A stretch of 64,000 bases of DNA from Corynebacterium sp. (GTDB lineage: Bacteria; Actinomycetota; Actinomycetes; Mycobacteriales; Mycobacteriaceae). The position numbers were made by a program, and so were the translations under genes. Shown here piece after piece: positions 35,670 through 43,368 of this stretch (positions are counted from its first letter, which is position 1; each line of letters starts with the position of its first letter). The notes under the pieces are model-generated. The model made no database searches. It was not told the origin of the DNA and worked only from the letters and a program-made list of their open reading frames with translations. Location: positions 1 through 64,000 of the forward strand of contig NZ_JAUNLS010000006.1 of NCBI RefSeq assembly GCF_030532325.1, read 5' to 3'.

Positions 35670-36069
35670 TTAGGGCGATTCTCCTGTAAGACCTAGCGAG
35701 GCCCTCCTGCCCAAGACATATATGTCTTCGTGGCCTAAATCGAACTTTTCTGTTTTCAACGCATGTTCATCTACCCGCGGGCCGAGACTCACCATCCCCT
35801 CTAAATTGCGGCCCAGATTTCTAAGTCCGTTACCGCTTTGAGCGTAAATACCCCAACTATCCCCTAGCCACACCGAAGCTCTCAATGCATATGAGCACGA
35901 GCTGGTCTGGAACATTCTCAACGTGTTTTGGGGTCGCTTCAACGTTGAAGCGCTCGGAATACCTATTTAAAATCCGACGATGCACCGAGTACGCTCCCCA
36001 GCCGTGTGGGTAAATATGCGCAACCCGACCTGCGGAAGAGGGAGTGATATCGGGGGTTATGGGCGATAC
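35670..36069 (-). pseudogene. Broken coding remnant beside tRNA-Arg
   Basis: Two minus-strand frames look coding but are disconnected. One, open from 36069 to a stop at 35857, reads AHIYPHGWGAYSVHRR and onward with no start codon. The other, from a TTG at 35942 to 35670, ends with VDEHALKTEKFDLGHEDIYV and similar sequence. They overlap and would join through a frameshift near 35860-35900. I do not recognise the protein. The sequence is AT-richer than its surroundings, which fits a decayed mobile gene. Confidence 0.35.
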
Positions 36070-36295
36070 TTATGGGCGAGCACAACGTATTGGCACTGGC
36101 GCATGATGGTAGTATCCACGCGGTAGAGCTTGGGAGCGGTGTTGCCGTGCTTGTCTTTCCGCTAGGCGGTTTTGAATTCGCGGGTGATGACACACCACCT
36201 ACGCCTGCAAACTACCGTTCGGGTCGCTCCCGAGGAACCACAGAGTCTACTCGCGTTTGTCACACTGATAACTGGGGTTGCTGTTCCTGAAGCAG
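36070..36295. other. Unassigned AT-richer sequence
   Basis: Short open frames on both strands here show no protein-like pattern or ribosome site. The promoter of the structured RNA that follows should lie here. GATAAC near 36267-36272 is a weak -10 candidate. Confidence 0.3.
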
Positions 36296-36390
36296 CACGC
36301 TACGCTTAAGAGCGTGGAGTTGATCTTCACCGAGAGGTGAACATCGACTCGGCCCGCACTGTAGCTACTGGCAGGTGCGGGCCCATTTTA
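36296..36390 (+). ncRNA. Candidate structured small RNA: three abutting hairpins and a terminator
   Basis: Three stems lie end to end with no spacer. The first pairs CACGCT (36296-36301) with AGCGTG (36311-36316). The second spans 36317-36350, with 14 pairs and one mismatch closed by a GAGA loop. The third pairs GGCCCGCAC (36351-36359) with GTGCGGGCC (36375-36383) and is followed by CATTTTATTT, a U-tract for plus-strand transcription. No open frame explains them. The RNA would end at the stop codon of the convergent DUF3800 gene. I recognise no known RNA family. A plain terminator with extra pairing is the dull alternative. Confidence 0.5.
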
Positions 36391-37071
36391 TTTCCCCAAT
36401 GGGTCCACGTGGATAATCGTGCTGTGCTGCTTCAGATAGGTCCCGAAGTAGTCGCCGGTTTCGTCCCTCCCTTTGTGCGTGATCTGGCGTCGGTAGGCCA
36501 TACAGGTGATATCTGGAGCCCACAGGAGCCGTTCATCGGATGGGCTAACCCAGGCAACACCTGCCTCGCGGGGAAAAAGACCTTCTTGTCTGAGCTTCTT
36601 GACTAGGCGTCGGTCCCGGTCGTCGTCGACCCTCCTCAACCGCTTCTCAAAGATCAGTCCTGTCGGGTGGTCATCCCGCGTCTCCCCGTAGACGTGCTTC
36701 ACCAGAGCCCTCAGGCAGTCGCCTCTGGCCTCTTCAAGGCCGTTCCCGGACTGGAGGGGAGCCTCGACAGAGATAAGGTGATCATCACCCCAGGAGTCAA
36801 ACTGCTCCAGCATCTCGACAGTCCGTCCCTTACCATCGGAGGTGCGGAGCTCATCCGTTGTGTGCCAGCGATCCTTTTCCGCGATGTCCCGGAGAGCCTT
36901 TCGGGTTCCCTCTAGATTCCCGTAGCTAATCTTTACGGCTGTCAAGATATAAAAAGAGCCTCTCACGTACTCGTCGGGAACCGAATAGGACTCGTCAAGG
37001 TAAAGGAAGGTGTCGTCGTCAACCGCGCCACTGTACAAGCGCACCAGGGATGGATGTAGGTGCGTGGCCAT
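36388..37071 (-). CDS. DUF3800 domain protein
   Basis: The 227-residue product carries the DUF3800 opening motif FLYLDES near residue 22 and a later Asp in WAPDITCMAYRR near 187. The family is thought to have an RNase H-like fold and is common on mobile elements and near defence genes; its biochemical role is not established. AGGGAGA precedes the ATG at 37071. GC content is lower than in neighbouring core genes, and the gene lies 0.8 kb from the tRNA, consistent with acquisition. It ends against the structured RNA on the opposite strand. Confidence 0.7.
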   Translation of the reverse strand: MATHLHPSLVRLYSGAVDDDTFLYLDESYSVPDEYVRGSFYILTAVKISYGNLEGTRKALRDIAEKDRWHTTDELRTSDGKGRTVEMLEQFDSWGDDHLISVEAPLQSGNGLEEARGDCLRALVKHVYGETRDDHPTGLIFEKRLRRVDDDRDRRLVKKLRQEGLFPREAGVAWVSPSDERLLWAPDITCMAYRRQITHKGRDETGDYFGTYLKQHSTIIHVDPLGK

Positions 37072-37299
37072 GGTGTTCTCCCTGTGTGAGCTTTTCGAAT
37101 CGACTAGGTCCGGGAAACAGGTTACTGCCCCCGGGCGACGAAGGTTGGACTCAGCATATACCGACGAAGCGGCTGCCGGTCGAAGGACTGTCGACCAGAG
37201 GCGGGGCGCTCGACGCAGGCGAGCACTTGTCGAGGTGTGTTGTGCTGTGATGGAGGAAAAGAATTGAGCAGCTTAAACCACTAACGTAACTAAAGAGTA
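37072..37299. other. Intergenic region upstream of the DUF3800 gene
   Basis: This should hold the DUF3800 promoter. I see no gene with a ribosome site. Repeated GTCGA/TCGAC words occur at about 37177-37236, without clear structure. Confidence 0.3.
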
Positions 37300-37342
37300 G
37301 TGCTCCCGCCCTACTGGGTATTAATCAGTAGGGCGGGAGCAC
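37300..37342 (-). terminator. Strong 17-base-pair hairpin after the small membrane protein gene
   Basis: A perfect 17-base stem runs from 37300-37316 to 37326-37342 around a nine-base loop. On the minus strand it lies 23 bases after the stop of the small membrane protein and is followed by TACTCTTTAGTT. It also marks the right edge of the AT-richer island. Confidence 0.65.
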
Positions 37343-37365
37343 GTCACTGCAACGAATCTGCAGTC

Positions 37366-37572
37366 TTAGACCTTCATGTGCGGGCGAACAATCGGCTGGG
37401 TGAAGTCGATGGTGCCGTGCTCCACCGCGTACATGCCCAGGTACATCGCACCCACGATGACCACGGACAGAAGCATGAAGGGAATCCACATAAGGAAGAC
37501 GGAAACCCAGCCGTCAGCCTTATCGCGTGCAGCGGCCTCGCGCTGCTCTTCAGCCAAATCGCGCTCGTACAT
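37366..37572 (-). CDS. Small single-pass membrane protein
   Basis: The 68-residue product has a charged N-terminus (MYERDLAEEQREAAARDKADG), one long hydrophobic helix at about residues 21-46 and a short polar tail ending RPHMKV. The ATG at 37572 is preceded by AAAGGA at ideal spacing; two earlier in-frame ATG codons lack this. I do not recognise the family. It is likely a small accessory or assembly protein of the cytoplasmic membrane, but nothing nearby shows for which complex. Confidence 0.6.
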   Translation of the reverse strand: MYERDLAEEQREAAARDKADGWVSVFLMWIPFMLLSVVIVGAMYLGMYAVEHGTIDFTQPIVRPHMKV

Positions 37573-37761
37573 GAAGAGTCCTTTCATTACGTCCTCGTCG
37601 GGACACAACACCCAATAACATCGGATATGTTAGCAGGAAAAACCCGCCGATTAGTACTTTTAGGCCCTCGCGTGGGCACATACGGGGCTAATCGGCGGGG
37701 GCGTCCTTTTGTCTAGCCTCAGGCCGCGCGGCACCCGGATCCGGGCTTGAGACTCTGGGCT

Positions 37762-38064
37762 TTAGACGCCGGGGTCGATGTCATTGTCCAGTGCAGCGAG
37801 GAACTCCTCGCGGGCTGCGAACATGGCCTCCACCTTTTCCTCCGGGCCGGCAATCCAGCTGCGTCCGGCCTCGTCGAAGGTCAGAGCGTAATCGGGGAAG
37901 TCGGCGAGGGCGTGGTCGACATCGCCAAGCTGCTCCTCACTGAGCTCCGGCAGCTCGCCGTTATCATCGGGAACGCCGAGGACCTCCGCCAGGGAGGGCA
38001 ACTCCACCAGCCCAAAGTGCGCGTACTGGCGCTGCGGATTCTCAAAAAGCTCTTGGCCCATCAT
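37762..38064 (-). CDS. Hypothetical acidic protein linked to a MarR regulator
   Basis: This 100-residue soluble protein is strongly acidic and has no signal peptide or membrane segment. It ends EFLAALDNDIDPGV. I recognise no family. Its ATG overlaps the stop of the MarR gene by four bases (ATGA type), so the two are translationally coupled and perhaps act together. Confidence 0.65.
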   Translation of the reverse strand: MMGQELFENPQRQYAHFGLVELPSLAEVLGVPDDNGELPELSEEQLGDVDHALADFPDYALTFDEAGRSWIAGPEEKVEAMFAAREEFLAALDNDIDPGV

Positions 38065-38582
38065 GAGTTCTTCCTTTCCTGCTCCCCGTCCAGCTGCGCC
38101 GCAGCCCCAGAGTAGCCGGTACCTGGGATGGAATCCACCGCCAGGACGTCGCGGAAGAAGCCCTTGAGCGCGGGCTTGGCATCCTCATCGAGGTGGTCAA
38201 AGACCATGCGGCGCACCGCCTCCACATGCTCCGGAACCGCGCTTTCCAGCTGCTGGAGTCCTTGCTCAGTGATCTCCACCATGACCCCGCGGGCGTCGCC
38301 GCTGCTGCGCTGTTTGGTCACCAAACCTCGCTTGACCATGCGGGTGACTTGGTGGGAGGTGCGGGAGCGATCCCACTGCAGGGCATCGCACAGCTCCCGC
38401 AGGCGGAGCTGATGATTCGGGGCCTCGGACAGGTTCACCAGCACCCCGTACTCAGGCACGCTGAGCTCGCTGGCAGCCATGAGGGATTCCTCCATCCCCC
38501 GGTTGATTTTGCGGAACGCCGCCAGCAAAAGGCGCCACAGCTCTTGTTCGTCGTCGCTAAGCCAGCGCGTGTCGGAATTCAT
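38061..38582 (-). CDS. MarR-family transcriptional regulator
   Basis: The 173-residue protein has the MarR winged helix at about residues 35-110. The recognition region reads LRLRELCDALQWDRSRTSHQVTR-like and is followed by a wing around SSGDARGVMVEITEQG. The WDRSR form is common in actinobacterial MarR proteins. It lies 65 bases after the YhaN-like gene on the same strand and overlaps the small acidic protein gene. The ligand and targets are unknown. Confidence 0.85.
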   Translation of the reverse strand: MNSDTRWLSDDEQELWRLLLAAFRKINRGMEESLMAASELSVPEYGVLVNLSEAPNHQLRLRELCDALQWDRSRTSHQVTRMVKRGLVTKQRSSGDARGVMVEITEQGLQQLESAVPEHVEAVRRMVFDHLDEDAKPALKGFFRDVLAVDSIPGTGYSGAAAQLDGEQERKNS

Positions 38583-38647
38583 GACACGAACTCTACACGG
38601 GAGAAAACGCGTTGAATAAATCCCTTTTCCGGCCGCACAGCGCGCCT

Positions 38648-41305
38648 CTACTCCCGGGTGCCAGCGGCCTTGAGCTCATCCATGCTCACCTCCGTGCGGC
38701 CTGGCACGCGCGAATAGCGCTGCGGCATACACGTGAACACCAGCACCTGGGAATGCTTGCCTACCTGGCTAAACAGCGTGGACATCAGCTGCAGGCGGGT
38801 GGAATCCGTTGAGCCTAGGGCGTCGTCGATGACCACGGGCACTCCCCCGCCGGCAACAAGCATGGCGATGGCAAAGCGGGTAAGAATGGCCAGCTGCTCC
38901 TTCGCGCCGCCGGAGAGCTCCTCGAAGGCCACGGTCTGGCCGTGCCGCGTGCGGGCTTCCACCTTGAGCTCCTCGGTGAGCTGGAAATCCACGTCCGAGC
39001 CGAAGACCGTGCGGGCCAGCCCGTTGAGCGCGCTGACGAAGGGCGCGGCGTAGCGCTGGCGGGCGGCGTCGCGGTGGCGCAGCATCACCTCGCGCAAGTA
39101 ACGCGCGGCCAGAGCGCGCCGCTCGATGCCGGCGTGGCGCTCACGGGCCACCTCGAGATCCGCCTTCGCGCGCTCGGCGGCCTCTGCCGCACCGGTGTGC
39201 AGCGCGATGCGCCCGGTGTACTCGCGCATGTCACCCGCGGCGCTATTGGCGGCGTGCTCCAAGGACTTCACGTGCGACTGCGCCCCGGCCACGAGGTTGA
39301 GCGCGGTCTCCACATCCACCGCGGCCATCTGCTCCAAGGCCTCGCTCTCAGCGCGGTGCTGCTGGGCTCGCGTGGCGATGTCCTTCTCCAGCTGCGCATC
39401 GTCTCTCTCCGCGCGGGCTCGGCTCAACGCAGCGGCAGCAGACTCGTGCTGGCGGCGGGCCTGCTCCGCTTTGACGGTGGCCACCTCCAGCGCGGCTGCC
39501 GCCTTGTTCTCGCGGTAGGGCACCAGCGCGCGCTCGGCCTCCTCGACGCGCTGGCGCAGCTCCTCCTCGCGGGCCTCGGCCTGGGCCAGCGGCAGTGCCT
39601 CTTCCTCGGCTTCCTCGGTTTCCTTGTCTTGCTTGCCTTCCTGGGCTTCCTGAGCGGCGGCGTGGGGCGTGGTCTCCTCCTCGGCAAAGCCCGCCGCCGC
39701 ATACCTGGCGCGCAGGGTGCCCAGATCATCGCCGCCCAGGGCAGCGGCGAACTCGCGCTCGGCGTTGGTGACCTCAGCGCGGACCTCGAGATAGTGCTCA
39801 TGGGCGGCCCGCGCCTCCTCCAGGCTCTGGCAGGAGGCCTCCTCGAGTGCGCGCTGCAGGGCGGCCTCGGCGCGCGCCAGCTCCTCCCCGGAAGGATCCG
39901 CCGCACCCGCGCTGTAGCGGGCACTGACCTCGCCGAAGTGTAGGGTGGTGCCCTCGGCCAGCTCGACGGTGGCGGTGCGGCTACCGGCGGCGGGAGACTC
40001 CCAATGAAGCTCCTCCCCGTCCGCGGTGATCTCCTGCTGGGTGCCCTCCGGCGCGCTGATGAGCAGCTTGGCAGTGGCGGCCGCGTGGAGGCGCTGCTGG
40101 ATCTCCACCTCGGTGGCAGCCTTCTCAATCTCCTTGAGGTTAGGTACCTGGACCGCCTCGGCGAGCGCGCGGCGGCGCTGCCCCAGGGCCTCCTCCAGGG
40201 CACTGAGCGTGTCCAGGCGGGCGCCGAGCGCCACCCACTCGGCGCGCTGCTCGGCCCGGCGGGAGCGCTGCAGCTCCTCACGCGCGGCGGCGTAATCCGT
40301 GCGCGCGGCCTCCAGCTGCTCCTCCAGTTCACTGCGGCGGGCGGCCTCTGTCTCTGCGCGCTCGCGGGCGCCCTCGGTGTCCTTCTCGGCTCGCTGCATC
40401 TCGGCTGCGAGGGCCTCCAACTCCGCGATGAGACCGCGGCGCCGGCTCAGCTCCTCCTCCGCGCGGTGCTGGGCCTCCAGCGCGCGGGCCACTGCGGCCT
40501 CCTGTTGGGTCACCTTCTCTTGCGCCGCGCGGGCCTGGGCCGCGGCTTCCTCCAGTTCAGCCAGCTCCTCACGCGCGCCCGGCAGGGCGTCCTCGGCCTC
40601 TGCTTTGGCCTGCTCGGCGGCCTCGTAGCGCTCCACGATGCCCTCGAGTTCCCGCAGCTGGACCACTGCCTGGTTGTGTCTTGCCTCGGCCTCTTCCAGC
40701 TGCGCGATGGCCTCCTTGTAGCGGCCGGTGGGATTGCCGGCGCTCGGTGTGAAGTACTCCTTGTACTCCTTGTCGATCTTGTCCTGCAGCTCGGAGTCCT
40801 CAGCTACCGCGGCGCTGCCGGTGCTGTCCTCCAATGCGGTGGTCAAGGAAGGAATGCCCACCGCGGCGATGCCCTCTCCCTGATCCTCTTGTCGCAAAAA
40901 GAGCGCGCGCAGCAGGTCGCGGTCAAGGTGCTCGCTGAGGATGCGCTCGAGTTCGTCGTCAGCCTCCGAGCCGGTGAACTGGGCGGGACGCGGCTCAAAG
41001 ATGTGCAGCTCCGAGGCTTTCTTTTTGAACCAGCGCTTGTGGATGCGGAAGCGATAGGGCCCCACGGTGGCCTCCAGGGTGACCTCGGGGGCTTCATCAC
41101 GGCCCACCGGGCGCAGCGGCTTGGTGCGCTTGTTGTTCGCGCCGTGCTTTTCATTGAGCACCACGTCGATGGCCTCCACGATGGTGGACTTTCCGGCCTC
41201 GTTCTCGCCGTGAACCACCATCACGCCGGTCTCGGGGATCTCCTCCAGCAGCAAGTGCTCGACGCCGCGGACATGGCCTAACGCGACAGAGTGAATGCGC
41301 ATCAT
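38648..41305 (-). CDS. SMC-like AAA ATPase, YhaN/SbcC type
   Basis: The 885-residue protein has an N-terminal Walker A, HGENEAGKST, near residue 35. A long Glu/Ala-rich coiled coil covers about 170-750. The C-terminal half-site carries the signature FEELSGGAKEQ and Walker B VPVVIDDAL near residue 830. No CxxC zinc hook is seen in the coiled coil, unlike Rad50 or SbcC, which points to the YhaN type. Its start lies three bases after the Mre11-like nuclease, so the two probably form a DNA end-processing complex. Confidence 0.82.
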   Translation of the reverse strand: MMRIHSVALGHVRGVEHLLLEEIPETGVMVVHGENEAGKSTIVEAIDVVLNEKHGANNKRTKPLRPVGRDEAPEVTLEATVGPYRFRIHKRWFKKKASELHIFEPRPAQFTGSEADDELERILSEHLDRDLLRALFLRQEDQGEGIAAVGIPSLTTALEDSTGSAAVAEDSELQDKIDKEYKEYFTPSAGNPTGRYKEAIAQLEEAEARHNQAVVQLRELEGIVERYEAAEQAKAEAEDALPGAREELAELEEAAAQARAAQEKVTQQEAAVARALEAQHRAEEELSRRRGLIAELEALAAEMQRAEKDTEGARERAETEAARRSELEEQLEAARTDYAAAREELQRSRRAEQRAEWVALGARLDTLSALEEALGQRRRALAEAVQVPNLKEIEKAATEVEIQQRLHAAATAKLLISAPEGTQQEITADGEELHWESPAAGSRTATVELAEGTTLHFGEVSARYSAGAADPSGEELARAEAALQRALEEASCQSLEEARAAHEHYLEVRAEVTNAEREFAAALGGDDLGTLRARYAAAGFAEEETTPHAAAQEAQEGKQDKETEEAEEEALPLAQAEAREEELRQRVEEAERALVPYRENKAAAALEVATVKAEQARRQHESAAAALSRARAERDDAQLEKDIATRAQQHRAESEALEQMAAVDVETALNLVAGAQSHVKSLEHAANSAAGDMREYTGRIALHTGAAEAAERAKADLEVARERHAGIERRALAARYLREVMLRHRDAARQRYAAPFVSALNGLARTVFGSDVDFQLTEELKVEARTRHGQTVAFEELSGGAKEQLAILTRFAIAMLVAGGGVPVVIDDALGSTDSTRLQLMSTLFSQVGKHSQVLVFTCMPQRYSRVPGRTEVSMDELKAAGTRE

Positions 41306-41308
41306 GGC

Positions 41309-42481
41309 TTAGGCTCCCTTCGCGCTGAGACGAAACAGCAGGTTGGCGGCGTCACGCGCCTGGGGATTATCACGATCCTCGAGGATTTCCGCCAAGGCCT
41401 CGGCGGCATAACCGCTGAGGTCTAAGGACTCCAGCTCCTCCTGGGAGGGCTCCAGGTGGATGTCCATGGTGCGCTCGCGGGGCTTGAGCGAGGCAAAGAC
41501 CTCCTCCAGTTCCGCCAGCCCCTGCTCCAGGCGGGCCTGGGCGCTAAGCCCAATGGTCCCGCGCAGCGAGTACTTCACCGCGGTGCGGATCTTCTCCTCC
41601 ACCGCCTCCAGCTCCGCCAGGAAGCGCTCCACGTCTGCGGCGGAATCCACGTCGCGGTCGATGGCTCTGAACTCCCAGCGGCCCACGTGATGCGGGGTGA
41701 CCTCCACCCGGCTTTGCTCGCCGGCGCCGCGCTCGAGGCTGACCACGAGGGCATTGCCGGAATCGCGCTCGCGGTCATCGAAGGCGGTGGTCTCCGGGCT
41801 GCCGGAGAACCACACGCGCCCGCTTGTGCCCAAGGAGGCCGTGGAGTGGGTATCCCCCAGCGCCAGGTAGTCGATGGCGCCCTCAGCCAGGCGCTGTTCC
41901 ACGTAGGCGAGATCGATGATGTCAGCATCCGAGGCGGCATCGCCCTCCTCGCCAGCCCCGGCGCGGGATTCCACCTGCCCGTGTCCCACCGCGATGCGCA
42001 CTCCCCTTTCCAGCGGCTCCACCGGCTCGAGTGCGCGGCGTACCAGGTCATAGTTGGCCCGCTTGGACAGGTAGGGCGCGCCGACGATCTCCACGCCCTC
42101 GCGCACCGTGATGGGCTCGAAGTCCGTGATGACGTGGACGTTATCGGCAAAAGACTTATAGAAGATGGAATCCGCCACCAGGGGGTCGTGGTTGCCGGGC
42201 AGCAGGTAGACCGGAACCGGCAGGCGCTTGAACATATCCTTGGCGCGCAGCAAGGTGGACTGCGCCAGCGAGTTGTGTTCGAAGACATCCCCGGCCACCA
42301 CGATGAACTCCGCGCCGCTCTCCGTGGCAAGCTCGCCGAGGCGCAGGACGGCGGCCTCGCGGTCGTCGTCAAAGCGCGATTGGGCGGCCGGGCCGAAGAA
42401 CCAGCGGGTCATGCCCAGCTGGAAATCGGAGGTGTGGATGAAGGTGACCCGTGTGCTGTGTGTGCTGGCTGTGCTATCCAT
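41309..42481 (-). CDS. Mre11/SbcD-like DNA repair exonuclease
   Basis: This 390-residue calcineurin-like phosphoesterase has motifs VVAGDVFEHN near residue 62, LPGNHDP near 98, a GHG motif near 170 and ALGDTHS near 210. The first motif reads HTSDFQLG, so the usual metal-binding His of DxH is Gln. I recall similar DWQLG forms in actinobacterial relatives, so this need not mean loss of activity. It would trim DNA ends with the YhaN-like ATPase encoded immediately downstream. Confidence 0.82.
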   Translation of the reverse strand: MDSTASTHSTRVTFIHTSDFQLGMTRWFFGPAAQSRFDDDREAAVLRLGELATESGAEFIVVAGDVFEHNSLAQSTLLRAKDMFKRLPVPVYLLPGNHDPLVADSIFYKSFADNVHVITDFEPITVREGVEIVGAPYLSKRANYDLVRRALEPVEPLERGVRIAVGHGQVESRAGAGEEGDAASDADIIDLAYVEQRLAEGAIDYLALGDTHSTASLGTSGRVWFSGSPETTAFDDRERDSGNALVVSLERGAGEQSRVEVTPHHVGRWEFRAIDRDVDSAADVERFLAELEAVEEKIRTAVKYSLRGTIGLSAQARLEQGLAELEEVFASLKPRERTMDIHLEPSQEELESLDLSGYAAEALAEILEDRDNPQARDAANLLFRLSAKGA

Positions 42482-42516
42482 GCGCGGCTCCTAGAAGAGG
42501 TAGAGAACGTCTCTGG

Positions 42517-43368
42517 CTAGTTGTCTCGCGAGAGATAGTAGTAGAGGTCTTCGACATCAGAGACGGCGCGAAGCAAATCTATGTTCGTATGGCTCACCGC
42601 GCGCATGGCCTTGCGCAGCAGCTCGGGATCGGAGTCTTCTACCGCCGGAGCGCGCTTGGGGGTAGGCAGCGCGGGCAGGTCGCGGCCCTGCCAGAAGAGC
42701 TCGTTGCGCTCCTCCACGCTCAGCCCGCTGCCAGAGAAGGAATCCTGCGCCACCGAGCGGGCCTGGTCCATGACGGACTGCTCGAAGCGGGTGAAGTCTA
42801 GACCGCGCAGCGCGAAGATCACCGAGGGGTCAGCGTCGATGCGCGCGGCCAACCTATCAGCCACCGCCACCACGTGCTTGCACACGTACTCCGGATCCGG
42901 GCAGGTACAGGAAAAACGCAGATCCCCCGGGTACTCGGCAAAGAGAATGTCCAGGGCCTCCTCCCCCAGCATGCCGTCGCGCGCAGCGGACACGGAGTTG
43001 GGGGTGCGGGCGAAGAGCTCGGCCAGGCGGGTGATGTCATCGTTGCTGCGGTAGGGCACCTGGATGAGCACGGCGAAGGGCTCGTTCTGAGAACCAGCTA
43101 CCTTGCCGTGGACTGCGCCGGTGCGCACGTCAAGGCCCACCACGTGACCGCCGGTGGCGTACTGACGCCCGCGGGTGATGCGCCCGGAGTCTGTCTGCTT
43201 GTTGACAAAGCTGACCACCCTGGTCGCCGCAGGGGACATCGTGCGCACGCGGGAGACCCGGTGGACCTCCTCGGGAGTGCTCACCCGCTTGCGGGTGCCA
43301 AAGTTGGCATAGATGACGTTGTCAGGCGCCTGCTCGTGGGAGCCCTGGCCGTCGGTTCTGCGTGCCAT
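42517..43368 (-). CDS. SWIM zinc-finger protein
   Basis: The 283-residue protein holds a SWIM zinc finger, CTCPDPEYVCKHVVAV, near residue 155, with Cys-x-Cys and Cys-x-His ligands. Flanking parts are acidic or basic without known domains. It starts immediately after the SNF2 helicase stop codon, with no gap. SWIM-SNF2 pairs recur in actinobacteria (Rv2102-Rv2101 in M. tuberculosis, from memory). It probably binds nucleic acid as a partner of the helicase. Confidence 0.8.
   Translation of the reverse strand: MARRTDGQGSHEQAPDNVIYANFGTRKRVSTPEEVHRVSRVRTMSPAATRVVSFVNKQTDSGRITRGRQYATGGHVVGLDVRTGAVHGKVAGSQNEPFAVLIQVPYRSNDDITRLAELFARTPNSVSAARDGMLGEEALDILFAEYPGDLRFSCTCPDPEYVCKHVVAVADRLAARIDADPSVIFALRGLDFTRFEQSVMDQARSVAQDSFSGSGLSVEERNELFWQGRDLPALPTPKRAPAVEDSDPELLRKAMRAVSHTNIDLLRAVSDVEDLYYYLSRDN

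Noticed and set aside
36072-36290. 72-codon plus-strand frame beginning MGEHNVLALAHDG
   Set aside because: It has no ribosome site, and the minus strand of this area carries the more protein-like remnant.
35521-37343. Attachment-site repeat of the tRNA-Arg 3' end
   Set aside because: I looked for a second copy of the GTTCGATCC-type end in the island and did not find one.
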